DNA from: Rhizorhabdus sp049889055
GTDB taxonomy: Bacteria; Pseudomonadota; Alphaproteobacteria; Sphingomonadales; Sphingomonadaceae
NCBI RefSeq assembly: GCF_049889055.1
Contig: NZ_JBLTWO010000003.1
Coordinates: forward strand, 294,129 to 358,128
DNA: 64,000 nt
Direction of reading: 5' to 3'
The notes beneath the pieces were generated by a model. It worked only from the letters and a program-made list of their open reading frames with translations. It was not told the origin of the DNA and ran no database searches. A program made the position numbers and the translations under genes. Positions 54,320 through 63,975 of the stretch are shown here, piece after piece. Position 1 is the stretch's first letter, and every line of letters starts with the position of its first letter.

Positions 54320-56485
54320 TCAGCTGCCCTCGCTCTGCTTCAGCGCGGCGGACCGTGTGCCCAGATAGGCGCGGATTTCCTCGACCTGCTCGGGCTTCAG
54401 CATTTCGCGGAAGCTGATCATGCCGCGCTGCTGCAGGATCCCATCGAGCACGACCTGGTGGAACAGTTCGCGGCTGGCGATGGTCGGCGAGCGGCGCAGG
54501 TCGGGGATCACGCCGGCCGAATAGCCGCCCGGTCCGTGGCACAGGCTGCACTGCCCGGCGTACAGGGCGAGGCCGCGTTCGGCAGCCCCAGCGGGGAAGC
54601 TGTCGCTGACGAGCTGCGCCGGCATGACGGGCTTCTGATAAGGTGGCAGGCTCGCCTTGCCGTCGAGCTTGAAGACAAGGATCCGCCCGTTCGGCCGCTT
54701 GTGCGGATTGGGTGCGAAGGGCGAACTGACGCCGAAGCTGCCGCCGAGACCGGCCATCACCGCGATATATTGCTCACCATCGAGCGAGAAGGAGATGGGG
54801 GCTGCGATCACGCCATTCTGCGCGTCGAAGCTCCACAGCTTTTTGCCGTCTCGCGCGTCGAAGGCGGAGAATGTGCCATCGGGCTGCCCCTGGAACAGCA
54901 GGTTGCCGGCGGTCGAGAGGATGCCGCCATTGGACGGGGCAGCATGCTCGACCGTGAAACGGGCCTCCTGCTTGACCGGGTCCCAGGCGAGCAGGCGGCC
55001 CTTGGTCGCGGCGCGGGCCGCGGCGAGCTGGGCGTCGCTCTGCGGTCCGAGCAGGGAGAGCGAGCCGTTGCCGAGATTCCAGTGCCCCGGCCGATAAGTG
55101 AAATTCTTGTCGTCGGCATAGCCGAAGCCCATCAACTGGACCGGGATATAGACGAGACCGGTCTTGGGACTGAACGACATCGGATGCCAGTTGTGCGCGC
55201 CGAAGGCGCTGGGCATCGCGAAGAATTCCTTGCCCGCTTCGGTGTAGCGCGCCTCTGGACGGATCAGCGGACGCCAGCTCTTTTCGTCATAGCCGTCGGC
55301 CCAGTTGACCGGCACGAAATTCTTGATCGATACCGGCGTGCCAGACGCGCGATCGATCACGTAGAAGAAGCCGTTCTTGGGCGCGTGGAACAGCACCTTG
55401 CGCGGCTTTCCGGCCACCGGCATGTCGGCCAGGATGATCGGCTGGGTGGCGGTGAAATCCCATTCCTCGCCGGGCACTTCCTGGAAATGCCATTTATAGG
55501 CGCCGGTGTCGGGATCGAGCGCGACGATCGACGACAGAAACAGATTGTCGCCCTCGTCGCCCGAACGAACCCGGCGATTCCACGGACTGCCATTGCCAAC
55601 GCCGATCAGGATCTGGTTGAGGTCCTGATCATAGACGATCGCGTCCCACACGGTGCCGCCGCCGCCGACTTCCTTCCACGCGCCATTGGCACCCCAGCTC
55701 TTGTTGCCGATCTTCTCGAAGATCGCATCGGATGCCGCACCGTCGGGCTTTCCGTTCGGGTTGGGCACGGTGTAGAAGCGCCAGACCAGCTTGCCGCTGC
55801 TGGCGTCATAGGCGCTGACATAGCCGCGCACGCCATATTCGGCGCCGCCATTGCCGATCAGCACCTTGCCGCGCACGACGCGGGGTGCGCCGGTGATGGT
55901 ATAGGGGCGGCTGGTGTCGGTCGTCTGGACGTCCCACAGGACCTTGCCGCTGGCGGCGTCGAGCGCGATCAGGCGGCCGTCGAGCGCGCCGACGAAGACC
56001 TTGCCCTCATAGACGGCAACACCCCGGTTCACGACGTCGCAGCAGGCGTCATAGCCCTTGCGGCCGTTGACCGCGGGGTCATAGGACCACAGCAGCTTGC
56101 CGCTGCGCGCATCGAGCGCATAGACTTTCGACCAGGCGCTGGTGGTGTACATCACCCCGTCGACGACGATCGGATTGGCTTCCTGCCCGCGATCGGTGTC
56201 GAGGTCCTGATACCAGGCGAGCTTGAGCCGGCCGACGGTCGAGGCGTCGATCTGGGCCAGCGGGCTGTAATGATCCTCCGCATAGTTGCGGCCGGTGTTG
56301 AGCCAGCTGCCGGGTTCGGCATCGGCGCGTTCGAGACGCTGCTGGGTGATCCAGCCGGCCCGGTCGGCGGCTGCCGCCCCGGCGGCGATGGCCGCTCCGA
56401 GGGCCATGACGGCCACGCCTTTCCATGTGCGTTTGCCCATGCCCGCGATAAACCGCGCCGCGCCGAAGCCGTCTCGTCCCGCCAC
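54320..56485 (-). CDS. PQQ-dependent quinohaemoprotein dehydrogenase
   Basis: A 721-residue periplasmic enzyme: signal peptide up to about residue 40, an eight-bladed beta-propeller with the vicinal disulfide C148-C149 (YDACCDVV) that contacts PQQ, and tryptophan-docking repeats such as GKLLWSYD and GKVLWDVQ. The C-terminal cytochrome c domain has C646-x-x-C649-H650. It oxidises alcohols or hydroxylates such substrates, passing electrons to a cytochrome. The GTG at 56485 is chosen for AGGAGAG upstream; an ATG at 56440 is possible. Fused-haem members include type II alcohol dehydrogenases and lupanine hydroxylase. PQQ biosynthesis genes are not in the window. Confidence 0.9.
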   Translation of the reverse strand: MAGRDGFGAARFIAGMGKRTWKGVAVMALGAAIAAGAAAADRAGWITQQRLERADAEPGSWLNTGRNYAEDHYSPLAQIDASTVGRLKLAWYQDLDTDRGQEANPIVVDGVMYTTSAWSKVYALDARSGKLLWSYDPAVNGRKGYDACCDVVNRGVAVYEGKVFVGALDGRLIALDAASGKVLWDVQTTDTSRPYTITGAPRVVRGKVLIGNGGAEYGVRGYVSAYDASSGKLVWRFYTVPNPNGKPDGAASDAIFEKIGNKSWGANGAWKEVGGGGTVWDAIVYDQDLNQILIGVGNGSPWNRRVRSGDEGDNLFLSSIVALDPDTGAYKWHFQEVPGEEWDFTATQPIILADMPVAGKPRKVLFHAPKNGFFYVIDRASGTPVSIKNFVPVNWADGYDEKSWRPLIRPEARYTEAGKEFFAMPSAFGAHNWHPMSFSPKTGLVYIPVQLMGFGYADDKNFTYRPGHWNLGNGSLSLLGPQSDAQLAAARAATKGRLLAWDPVKQEARFTVEHAAPSNGGILSTAGNLLFQGQPDGTFSAFDARDGKKLWSFDAQNGVIAAPISFSLDGEQYIAVMAGLGGSFGVSSPFAPNPHKRPNGRILVFKLDGKASLPPYQKPVMPAQLVSDSFPAGAAERGLALYAGQCSLCHGPGGYSAGVIPDLRRSPTIASRELFHQVVLDGILQQRGMISFREMLKPEQVEEIRAYLGTRSAALKQSEGS

Positions 56486-56553
56486 CCTGTCTCTCCTCTC
56501 CGCATCGGGAAGGCGTCGTTCCGCCTTTCCGTCCAGACCCGTTCCTGTTTTAC

Positions 56554-56585
56554 GGTATCTGGTTCCGTTATCATGATGCGGTATC
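56554..56585. repeat. Three direct repeats with 13-bp period
   Basis: GGTATC, GTTATC and GGTATC, each separated by seven bases, in the divergent promoter region between the PQQ dehydrogenase and the aminotransferase. Direct repeats of this kind are typical of AraC-type binding sites, but the period is 13 rather than a full helix turn. Confidence 0.35.
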
Positions 56586-56727
56586 GGGATTGCGTCAATC
56601 TGCGCCTATTGATCCGATTGCGATCAAGCGATGCTCAAATGCGTACCCAGTTCGTGCGTGCGTTGGCGCTTTCTGTTCGTCGCCGGAGCCCATTGTCTGC
56701 ATCGCCCGCTGGCCTTAGCAGACGTGC

Positions 56728-57867
56728 ATGATCGCACAGGTTGAACCCTTCCACGCCATCGGCATCAGCCGCATCGCCCATGCCCTGTCGATCGCCGGCC
56801 AGTCGATCATCCATATGGAGTTCGGGCAGCCGTCCACCGGAGCGCCTGCCGAGGCGCTCGCCGCCGCGCACGACATCCTCGACAATGATCCCATGGGTTA
56901 TTGGGAAAGCATGCCGCTGAAGGAGCGGATCGCCCGCCATTATGCCGAGCGGCACGGTGTCGAGGTCGATCCCGAGCAGATCATCCTCACCTGCGGCGCA
57001 TCGCCCGCCTTCGTCCTTGCCTTGTCCTGCCTGTTCCGGCCTGGTGCCAGGGTCGCGCTCGCCCGTCCGGGCTATGTCGCCTATCGCAACACGCTGCGCG
57101 CCCTGTATCTGGAACCGGTCGAGATCGGCTGTGGACCCGAGGAGCGCTATCAGCTTACCGCCGCAGCCATCGCCGCGCTGTCGCCGGCACCCGAAGGCCT
57201 GATCGTCGCGAGCCCGGCCAATCCCACCGGCACCGTGATCGCACCCGACGAACTCGCGGCCATCGCCACGATCTGCCATGAGCGCGGGATCCGGATCATC
57301 TCGGACGAGATCTATCATGGGCTTGCCTATGGGGTGCCGATCGCATCTATGATCGAGCAGGATGCGGATGCGCTGATCGTCAACAGCTTCTCCAAATATT
57401 ACAGCATGGCCGGATGGCGGCTCGGCTGGCTGCTCGTGCCGCGTGACCTGATCCCGGCGGCGCGGGCGCGGATGGGCAATCTGTTCCTGACGCCGCCGGT
57501 TCTGGCCCAGCGCGCCGGGCTGATCGCCTTCGACTGTCGCGACGAGCTGGAAGGGCATCTGCGCACCTATGCCCGCAACCGCGACCTGCTGCTGGATGCC
57601 TTGCCGGCGATGGGGCTGCAGAAGATCGCGCCGCCCGACGGCGCCTTCTACATCTATGCCGATATCCGCCATCTGACCGACGACAGCATCGCCTTATGCG
57701 AGCGTCTGCTGCGCGAAACCGGCGTGGCGACGGCGCCGGGGCTCGATTTCGATCCCGTCGACGGGCACCGCTTCATCCGTTTCAGCTTCGCGGTCTCGAC
57801 CCCGCTGATCGAAGAGGCGATCGGACGGATGATCCCCTGGTTCGAGGCGCAGCCGCGCATCGGCTGA
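56728..57867 (+). CDS. Class I/II PLP-dependent aminotransferase
   Basis: A 379-residue fold-type I enzyme. The PLP Lys is K223 (NSFSKYYSMAGWRLG), the Asn/Asp cofactor contacts are in SPANPTG and ISDEIYHG, and the carboxylate-binding Arg lies in HRFIRFSFAV. This resembles aspartate- and aromatic-type aminotransferases (AspB branch). It is divergent from the PQQ dehydrogenase. The keto-acid substrate cannot be told from the sequence. Confidence 0.9.
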   Translation: MIAQVEPFHAIGISRIAHALSIAGQSIIHMEFGQPSTGAPAEALAAAHDILDNDPMGYWESMPLKERIARHYAERHGVEVDPEQIILTCGASPAFVLALSCLFRPGARVALARPGYVAYRNTLRALYLEPVEIGCGPEERYQLTAAAIAALSPAPEGLIVASPANPTGTVIAPDELAAIATICHERGIRIISDEIYHGLAYGVPIASMIEQDADALIVNSFSKYYSMAGWRLGWLLVPRDLIPAARARMGNLFLTPPVLAQRAGLIAFDCRDELEGHLRTYARNRDLLLDALPAMGLQKIAPPDGAFYIYADIRHLTDDSIALCERLLRETGVATAPGLDFDPVDGHRFIRFSFAVSTPLIEEAIGRMIPWFEAQPRIG

Positions 57868-57958
57868 CCGGGCTTTCGGGGCGGAGCGCCTCTGGAAAAT
57901 CGCGGGCCGCATGATCATCTGCCATCCGGCCTATCGGAAGCAAAGGGAGATGAAGACA

Positions 57959-58771
57959 ATGCGCAAGGCGGCCATCGCGGCGGCTCTGCTTCTCGGAGCC
58001 GCTGTCGCGATCCCGGCCTGGCAGGAGCGCGGATCGGAGGCTCCCGCCGCAAATGGCGTCGCGCTGGCAGCCTCGGGCGAACCTGTGCCGCTCGACCGGC
58101 TGAGCGTGGCGCCGCTCGTCAAGCGCGTGTCGCCCGCCGTCGTCAACATCGCGGTCGCCTATCCATCGCCTTATGCGCAGAACCCGCTGCTGCGCGATCC
58201 TTATTTCCGGCGTTTCCTGGGCGTGCCGGACTCGGCGGTCCAGCCGCGCATGTCGGCCGGATCGGGCGTGATCATCGACGCGGCGCGGGGTCTGGTCCTG
58301 ACGAACAACCATGTCGTCGGCGGAGGCTCGGCGATCCTCGTCGTTCTGCAGGACAAGCGCCAGTTCCAGGCCGAACTGCTCGGCACCAGCCCGCAGGCCG
58401 ATCTGGCGGTTCTCCGCATCCCCCCGGAGAAGCTGGTCGCCGCGCCGCTGGCGCCGACCGACAGCGCCGAGGTGGGAGATTATGTCGTGGCCATCGGCAA
58501 CCCCTTCGGTCTCGGCCAGACCGTCACCGCCGGGATCGTAAGCGCGCTGGGCCGGGGCCTGACGCCGCAGAGCGGTATCGGCCTGATCCAGACCGACGCG
58601 CCGATCAATCCCGGCAATTCCGGCGGCCCGCTGATCAACATGCGCGGGGAGGTGATCGGCATCAACACCGCGATTCTCGCTCCCGGCGGCGAAGGCAATA
58701 TCGGCATCGGCTTCGCCGTCCCGGCCAGCGTGGTCCGGTCGGTGCTGGGCGAAGCGCGACGCGCGATCTGA
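57959..58771 (+). CDS. HtrA-type trypsin-like serine protease without a PDZ domain
   Basis: A 270-residue protein with an N-terminal signal or anchor (MRKAAIAAALLLGAAVAIPAW). The catalytic triad is H118 (TNNHVVG), D148 (ADLAVL) and S221 (GNSGGPL). Typical DegP/DegS proteins carry one or two PDZ domains after the protease; here the chain ends right after the protease domain (VRSVLGEARRAI). The ATG at 57959 lies nine bases after AAGGGAG; another ATG abuts the SD at 57950. Periplasmic stress or processing protease. It converges with the GH130 gene, nine bases apart. Confidence 0.88.
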   Translation: MRKAAIAAALLLGAAVAIPAWQERGSEAPAANGVALAASGEPVPLDRLSVAPLVKRVSPAVVNIAVAYPSPYAQNPLLRDPYFRRFLGVPDSAVQPRMSAGSGVIIDAARGLVLTNNHVVGGGSAILVVLQDKRQFQAELLGTSPQADLAVLRIPPEKLVAAPLAPTDSAEVGDYVVAIGNPFGLGQTVTAGIVSALGRGLTPQSGIGLIQTDAPINPGNSGGPLINMRGEVIGINTAILAPGGEGNIGIGFAVPASVVRSVLGEARRAI

Positions 58772-58780
58772 CGGGTCGCC

Positions 58781-60064
58781 TTACAGCCGCTCCAGCAGTT
58801 CCCGGATGGGTATGAAGGCGAAAGCCACCGAACTGTCGGCGACGCCATAGGGCATGAACAGATTGTCGCCGTGGCGCAGCGCGCCGCAGGTATAGACGAC
58901 ATTGGGCACATAGCCTTCGCGATCCTCGTCTTGCGGAGCGAGGATCGGCTGTCGCGTCCGGCCCAGCACCTTGCCGGGGTCGTCCCGGTCGAGCAGGATC
59001 GCGCCGATCGAGTATTTCCGCATGGCACCGACACCATGGGTGAGCAGCAGCCAGCCCTCGTCGAGCTCGATCGGCGGACCGCAATTGCCGATCTGGATGA
59101 ACTCCCAGGGGAAGGCGGGCGCCAGCAGCGGTGCGCCATCTTCCCAATGGTCGACTTCGTCCGACTCCAGCAGGAACAGATTCTGTCCGTCCTGCCGCCC
59201 GATCATCATATAGCGCCCGCCGATCTTGCGCGGGAACAGCGCCATGCCCTTGTTGCGGGCGGCAGCACCGCGCATCGGGATCAGAACGATCGAGCGGAAG
59301 TCGCGCGTCCGCATCAGTTCGGACTGGATGTCCCGGCCCGAATAGGCGGTGTAGGTGCCGATATATTCGGTGCTGCCGTCGTCATGGGTGAAATGGGTGA
59401 GGCGCAGATCTTCCAGTCCGTTGCGCTGGGCCGGGGTCATCGGGAAGATCACCGTCCCCGACAGCGTGCTGTCGCGATGCCGCTCGATCGTGATCGGACC
59501 GTCCTGATCGCGCACGCCATCGGCATCGGGGGCATCGGCCGCCGTCGCGAAGGGGGGCTCGGGTGCGAGTTCGAGGTCGCCGTCGATTGTGATCAGCCCC
59601 TCGCGAAAGGCGATCGAGCTGATATGGCCTTCGCCGACCGCGCGGAGAGACATGAGGATGCGCAGCGTGTTCGCGGTCAGCCCCGACTGGTCGGGGTGCG
59701 GCACTACGCTGGGGTTCATCAGTGCCGCTGCGGCATAGCTATATTCGTGGCAAAAATAGGCGCCGATGAGTTGCTTGCGCTCATCCTCCAGCCCGTCTCT
59801 GTCGAGAGCCAATTGATTGGCGATCTGCTCGTAGCGCGTCGAGAAGACCCGGCGTGTCTGCCAGTGCCGCGCTTCGAAATCGGCGAGGACCAACGCCAGC
59901 TGGCTGCGGGTCTCGTCCATGTCGAGCGCCAGCACGGCACTGACGAGGCGCTGGGCACGACCCGGCTCCGAGCCATTGGCCTGCCAGGCGAGGTGGAAGG
60001 GACGAACCACGACGCGCGAGGCGTCGGCGGTCAGGCGAAGGCGGTGGTTATGATCAGCGAGCAT
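58781..60064 (-). CDS. GH130-family glycosidase or mannoside phosphorylase
   Basis: A 427-residue five-bladed beta-propeller enzyme of the GH130 type, cytoplasmic (no signal peptide). Visible segments are NPSVVPHPDQ, TYTAYSGRD, NKGMALFPRKIGGRYMMIGRQDG, HGVGAMRKYSIGAILLD and YVPNVVYTCGALRHGDNLFMPYG. The family cleaves or phosphorolyses beta-mannosides. It lies 47 bases downstream of the GT4 gene and is cotranscribed with it; such pairs are thought to build and trim a mannose-containing oligosaccharide. Confidence 0.85.
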   Translation of the reverse strand: MLADHNHRLRLTADASRVVVRPFHLAWQANGSEPGRAQRLVSAVLALDMDETRSQLALVLADFEARHWQTRRVFSTRYEQIANQLALDRDGLEDERKQLIGAYFCHEYSYAAAALMNPSVVPHPDQSGLTANTLRILMSLRAVGEGHISSIAFREGLITIDGDLELAPEPPFATAADAPDADGVRDQDGPITIERHRDSTLSGTVIFPMTPAQRNGLEDLRLTHFTHDDGSTEYIGTYTAYSGRDIQSELMRTRDFRSIVLIPMRGAAARNKGMALFPRKIGGRYMMIGRQDGQNLFLLESDEVDHWEDGAPLLAPAFPWEFIQIGNCGPPIELDEGWLLLTHGVGAMRKYSIGAILLDRDDPGKVLGRTRQPILAPQDEDREGYVPNVVYTCGALRHGDNLFMPYGVADSSVAFAFIPIRELLERL

Positions 60065-60111
60065 AGGCTCCCGGGTGTTGGTGGGACAGCGAACCGTCCC
60101 GCCAGCTCCGC

Positions 60112-62409
60112 TCAGGCAGCCGTACGGGCGGGCCGGTTATCCTGTTTCTCGCCGAGCGAACGCATGGAGGCGTTGGCTAGTTGCAGAGCCAGAATGGATT
60201 CTGCACCCTGATTGCGATTGACCCCATGCGGCATGAGGCCATCATGGCAGCCGCCGTCAGTTCCCTCCGCCAATGGTAACCCAAGATCATTGTCTCCGAG
60301 GAACCAGCCATAAGCGCGCCATGCCTGATCCAGCCATGTCGGATCATCGCCGACGGCCATCGCGGCGGTGCAGGCATCGATCATCGCCTGTGCTTCCAGG
60401 GGCTGCTGATCGAAGGGTAGGGGGGCTGCATAAGGGCGCTGAAAGCTGTCGGTGCCGATCGGGCGAAAGGCGCCGGCCGGATTGGTCTGTATGTCGGCGA
60501 TCCATGTCAGCGTTTCCAGCCCGACCTCGATCGCTTCGCGATCGTTCAGCAACCGCCCGGCGCGCAGCAAAGCTTCAGGCAGCCGCGCATTGTCATAGGC
60601 CAGCACCGTTTCGAACCATGCCCAATCGGGCCGGCGCGATGCGACGAGCAGCCGTTTGAGCATGTCGATGCTCTGCTCCAGCATCGCCCTGGCGATGGCG
60701 TGATCCGGGCACTGCTCCAGCCTATGGGCAGCGCCCAGAGCTGCAAAGGCTGAAGCGCGCGGGGAGATCAACGCATCGGCCAGCGGCGCGGCCCGGTCGA
60801 ACATTTCCGCAGCCCAGCCGCGAATGCCGGCGTCGGAAGCGTGCGCGGCGGCACAGCCGAGCGCCCATAGCGTCCGGCCATTGCTGTCCTCCGACCCCTC
60901 GGTCTCGCACCAGCTGCGGTCATAATTCATGAAATTGCGGAAGCGGCCCCGATCCGGGTTCCAGCCATGGTTGATGAACGCGGCATAGGTCGAGGCCAGC
61001 GGACCGGTAGCCGCTTCCATCTCCGGACCGAGGCGGCACATCAGAATCAGCGCACGGGCGTTGTCGTCGATGCAATAGCCATGGTTGCGATCCGGCACGC
61101 TATGGACGCCATGCTGGAGCATGCCCGTACCGTCGGTCATCCGCTTGACCGCCTCCAGCGACGGCCGGAGCGGCCGGCGGCTGGTGAAACGGCCGACATA
61201 GGGCCGCGCTTCATTGGCGCTCTCGATCAGGCCGACGGCGCGTTCGACGGCACGCGGCCAGAGCAGATCGCGGCCCAGGGCATAGGCGCGGTGGGCGAGC
61301 GCGTCGCGTGCGTCGCCGTCGTCGAGCAGGTCGAGCACGGCCGTTGCCAGCGCCTGCGCGTCGCGCGGCGGCACGAGAACGCCATGGTCGTCGGCGAGCA
61401 GCTCCGCCGCGTGGAGATAGGGCGTCGAGACCACCGGCTTGCCCAGTCCGATAGCATAGGACAGCGTTCCCGAGGTGATCTGCGCCATGTTGAGATAGGG
61501 CGTCACATAGACATCGGCTGCTTCGAGCCAGTCGAGCAGATCTTCCTGCTCCAGAAATTCGCCGATGAAGCGGACATTGCCGGCAACGCCCAGATCGGCG
61601 GCACGCGCGATGAGGCTGTCGCGCAGCGCTTCGCCCTGTTCGCGGATCAGATTGGGGTGGGTCGCCCCGATGACAAGATAGAGGACATCCGGGTGACGCC
61701 GAGCGACCGCCGGCATGGCGTCGATCATGAAGCCGATGCCCTTGTCGGCCGCGAGCAGACCGAAGCTCATCACGACCTTGCGGCCAGCCAGGCCGAAACG
61801 GGTTTTGGCGCGGTCGGGCTCGACATAGGCGCGGTCGGGGACACCATGAGGGACTACGGAAATCCGATCCGGGGCGAGGCCATAGACGCGCTGCAGGATC
61901 GCTTTGCCGCGCTCGGCCATGACGATCACATGGGTGCAGCGCGCCAGCAGCCGGTCGAAGAGGCGTCTCTCGGCATCGGAGGGCCGTTCCAGAACCGTGT
62001 GAAGATTGGCGATGACGGGAAGCGTCGAGCGATCGAGCAGGCGCATGACATGCTCGCCGGCCGCCCCCCCGAAGATGCCGAACTCGTGCTGCAGCCAGAT
62101 CGCCTGCGCGCCGCTCGCCTCGATCAGGCCGGCCGTCAGCCGATAGGCCGTCGGGTCCCCCGCTGCGATGGTGCGGACATTGTCGGGATAGGCGACCCCG
62201 GAGCCGTCATCCATCGCATAATGGTCGACGATCAGTTGGGGAAAACGCGCCTGGAGGGCGTCCACCACATGCGACGTGAAGGTCGCCAGCCCACAGCGGC
62301 GGGGCAGGGCGTTACCGATCACCGCGATGTGCTCGATCTTTCCCCGTGACGTTCGGTCGCCCCGGTCCGCGATGGCGGTCTGAAAGATGGAGCGAACCTG
62401 ATTGAGCAT
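60112..62409 (-). CDS. Two-domain GT4 glycosyltransferase with a C-terminal helical glycosidase-like domain
   Basis: A 765-residue cytoplasmic protein. Residues about 25-400 form a GT-B, family 4 glycosyltransferase (NALPRRCGLATFTSHVVDAL, SFGLLAADKGIGFMIDAM, ITSGTLSYAIGLGKPVVSTPYLHAAELLAD). Residues about 420-745 form an (alpha/alpha)6-like domain (DRNHGYCIDDNARALI, SEDSNGRTLWALGCAAA, DWAWFETVLAYDNARLPEALL). AAGGAAG precedes the ATG. It heads the GT4-GH130 operon. The fusion suggests coupled synthesis and editing of a mannosyl-type glycan. Confidence 0.87.
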   Translation of the reverse strand: MLNQVRSIFQTAIADRGDRTSRGKIEHIAVIGNALPRRCGLATFTSHVVDALQARFPQLIVDHYAMDDGSGVAYPDNVRTIAAGDPTAYRLTAGLIEASGAQAIWLQHEFGIFGGAAGEHVMRLLDRSTLPVIANLHTVLERPSDAERRLFDRLLARCTHVIVMAERGKAILQRVYGLAPDRISVVPHGVPDRAYVEPDRAKTRFGLAGRKVVMSFGLLAADKGIGFMIDAMPAVARRHPDVLYLVIGATHPNLIREQGEALRDSLIARAADLGVAGNVRFIGEFLEQEDLLDWLEAADVYVTPYLNMAQITSGTLSYAIGLGKPVVSTPYLHAAELLADDHGVLVPPRDAQALATAVLDLLDDGDARDALAHRAYALGRDLLWPRAVERAVGLIESANEARPYVGRFTSRRPLRPSLEAVKRMTDGTGMLQHGVHSVPDRNHGYCIDDNARALILMCRLGPEMEAATGPLASTYAAFINHGWNPDRGRFRNFMNYDRSWCETEGSEDSNGRTLWALGCAAAHASDAGIRGWAAEMFDRAAPLADALISPRASAFAALGAAHRLEQCPDHAIARAMLEQSIDMLKRLLVASRRPDWAWFETVLAYDNARLPEALLRAGRLLNDREAIEVGLETLTWIADIQTNPAGAFRPIGTDSFQRPYAAPLPFDQQPLEAQAMIDACTAAMAVGDDPTWLDQAWRAYGWFLGDNDLGLPLAEGTDGGCHDGLMPHGVNRNQGAESILALQLANASMRSLGEKQDNRPARTAA

Positions 62410-62557
62410 GCGATGCGCTTCCTTCCCCGTACGGCGACCCTCAGAAAATGATGCTGCGGCGCGATAGTTTCATTGGTTTCGGACGCGGCTCGCAAAATAG
62501 GTGTCATGCGCGGCAGAAGTCGGTCTTGCAGCGGTAGAACGGTTGCAGGGAAACAAA

Positions 62558-63350
62558 ATGGGAGGCGCCATCTCTATACGCCGCGCTGCCGAACGAATGG
62601 CGGCCTCGCTGGACGGCCGAACCCATATGATCATCTCCGACACGCCGCGCATGACCCAGATCGCTCGCGAAGTCGGGAAGCCGCTGCTGTTTCTCTTTCT
62701 GTGGGACGTGATCGTCACGGTCGCTCATTATGTCCTGCCGTTCAAGACACCGGGCCTGCCGCTGACCCTGTTCGGCTCCGCACTCGCGCTGCTCCTCGGC
62801 TTTCGCAGCAACTCCGCCTATCGGCGCTGGTGGGAAGGGCGCGGCCTGTGGGGACAGATGATCAACGCCAGCCGCAGCCTCGCCCGCGCGGCCAAGGCCT
62901 ATCTGTCGCACTCTGAGGTCGAGCAGATCCGGCGGGAAATCATTTTTCTGCAGATTGCCTATGTCCATGCGCTGCGCTGCCAGCTGCGTCGGCAGCCGAT
63001 GGACGAGACTGTCGAACGCGCAGGGCGGGATGGAGCGGCTCAAGAACACGCCGCTGCCGAACCGGTATCGCTTCTTCCCGATGCTGTTCACCCACCTGTT
63101 CTGCATCTTCCTGCCGATCGGGCTGGTCGAGACGCTGGGCTATGCGACGCCCTTCGGATCGACGGTGGCCGGGCTGATGTTCCTCGCGGTGCTGGCGGTG
63201 GGCGATGATCTGGTCGATCCCTTCGCCAATAGCGTCCACGATCTGCCGCTCTGCGCGATGTGCCGGACGATCGAGATCGACCTGCTGCAGGCGCTGGGCG
63301 AACCGGCGCCCGAACCGCTCGAGCCGGACCATCGCAACATCCTCTGTTAG
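62558..63350 (+). pseudogene. Bestrophin-family channel gene with internal deletion and frameshift
   Basis: The first part (from ATG 62558) encodes the bestrophin N-terminus: PLTLFGSALALLLGFRSNSAYRRWWEGRGLWGQMINASRS and IAYVHALRCQLRRQP. Near 63000-63012 the family frame jumps: the next conserved segment, RLSNAQGGMERLKNTPLPNRYRFF, is in another frame and runs to 63350. The 60-75 residues that normally separate these parts are missing. The simplest reading is a deletion of a length not divisible by three. The remnant could still give a short N-terminal peptide but not a channel. Confidence 0.85.
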
Positions 63351-63474
63351 GGGTAGAAAATGCACCGTGCCCGTCGCTTTCGCTTGGGCGGTGATGACGG
63401 TGCCGTTATGACCATCGGGAACGCGCCGCCTCTGTCCGTTCTGGGCGAAGGCGGCCACACCCGGGAGGCATGAC

Positions 63475-63945
63475 ATGGTCAATATCGGTATCGACGAGCA
63501 GGATCGGAAGGCGATCTCGGACGGGCTCGGGCGCCTGCTGGCGGACACCTACACCCTCTATCTGACGACCCACAATTTCCACTGGAACGTCACCGGGCCG
63601 ATGTTCAACAGCCTGCACGCGATGTTCATGGCGCAATATACCGAGCTGTGGACTGCGGTCGACCCGATCGCCGAGCGCATCCGCTCGCTCGGCTTTCCGG
63701 CCCCCGGCTCCTATGCGCAATTCTCCGAACTCAGCTCGCTCCCCGACGCGCCGACCACACCGCCCAAGGCGCTGGAAATGGTCGCAATCCTCGCCAAGGG
63801 CCACGAGGCCGCCGCCCGCACCGCGCGCTCGCTTTATCCGGCCGTCGAGGCCGCGAGCGACGAGCCGACCGCCGACCTGCTGACCCAGCGCATCGGCATC
63901 CACGAACAAACCGCCTGGATGCTGCGCGCGCTGCTGGAGGAGTGA
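63475..63945 (+). CDS. dps: Dps-family DNA-protection ferritin
   Basis: A 156-residue four-helix protein. Ferroxidase residues are present with the family spacing: H36 (NFHWNV), H48, D63 and E67. Dps assembles into a dodecamer that stores iron and consumes peroxide. GGAGG lies upstream of the ATG. Single gene; a GC-rich inverted repeat follows. Confidence 0.93.
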   Translation: MVNIGIDEQDRKAISDGLGRLLADTYTLYLTTHNFHWNVTGPMFNSLHAMFMAQYTELWTAVDPIAERIRSLGFPAPGSYAQFSELSSLPDAPTTPPKALEMVAILAKGHEAAARTARSLYPAVEAASDEPTADLLTQRIGIHEQTAWMLRALLEE

Positions 63946-63946
63946 G

Positions 63947-63975
63947 GGGGCGAGGGGCGGGTGGAAGCTCGCCCC
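63947..63975 (+). terminator. 8-bp inverted repeat after dps
   Basis: Arms 63947-63954 and 63968-63975, immediately after the stop codon and without a T-run. A weak terminator candidate. Confidence 0.3.
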
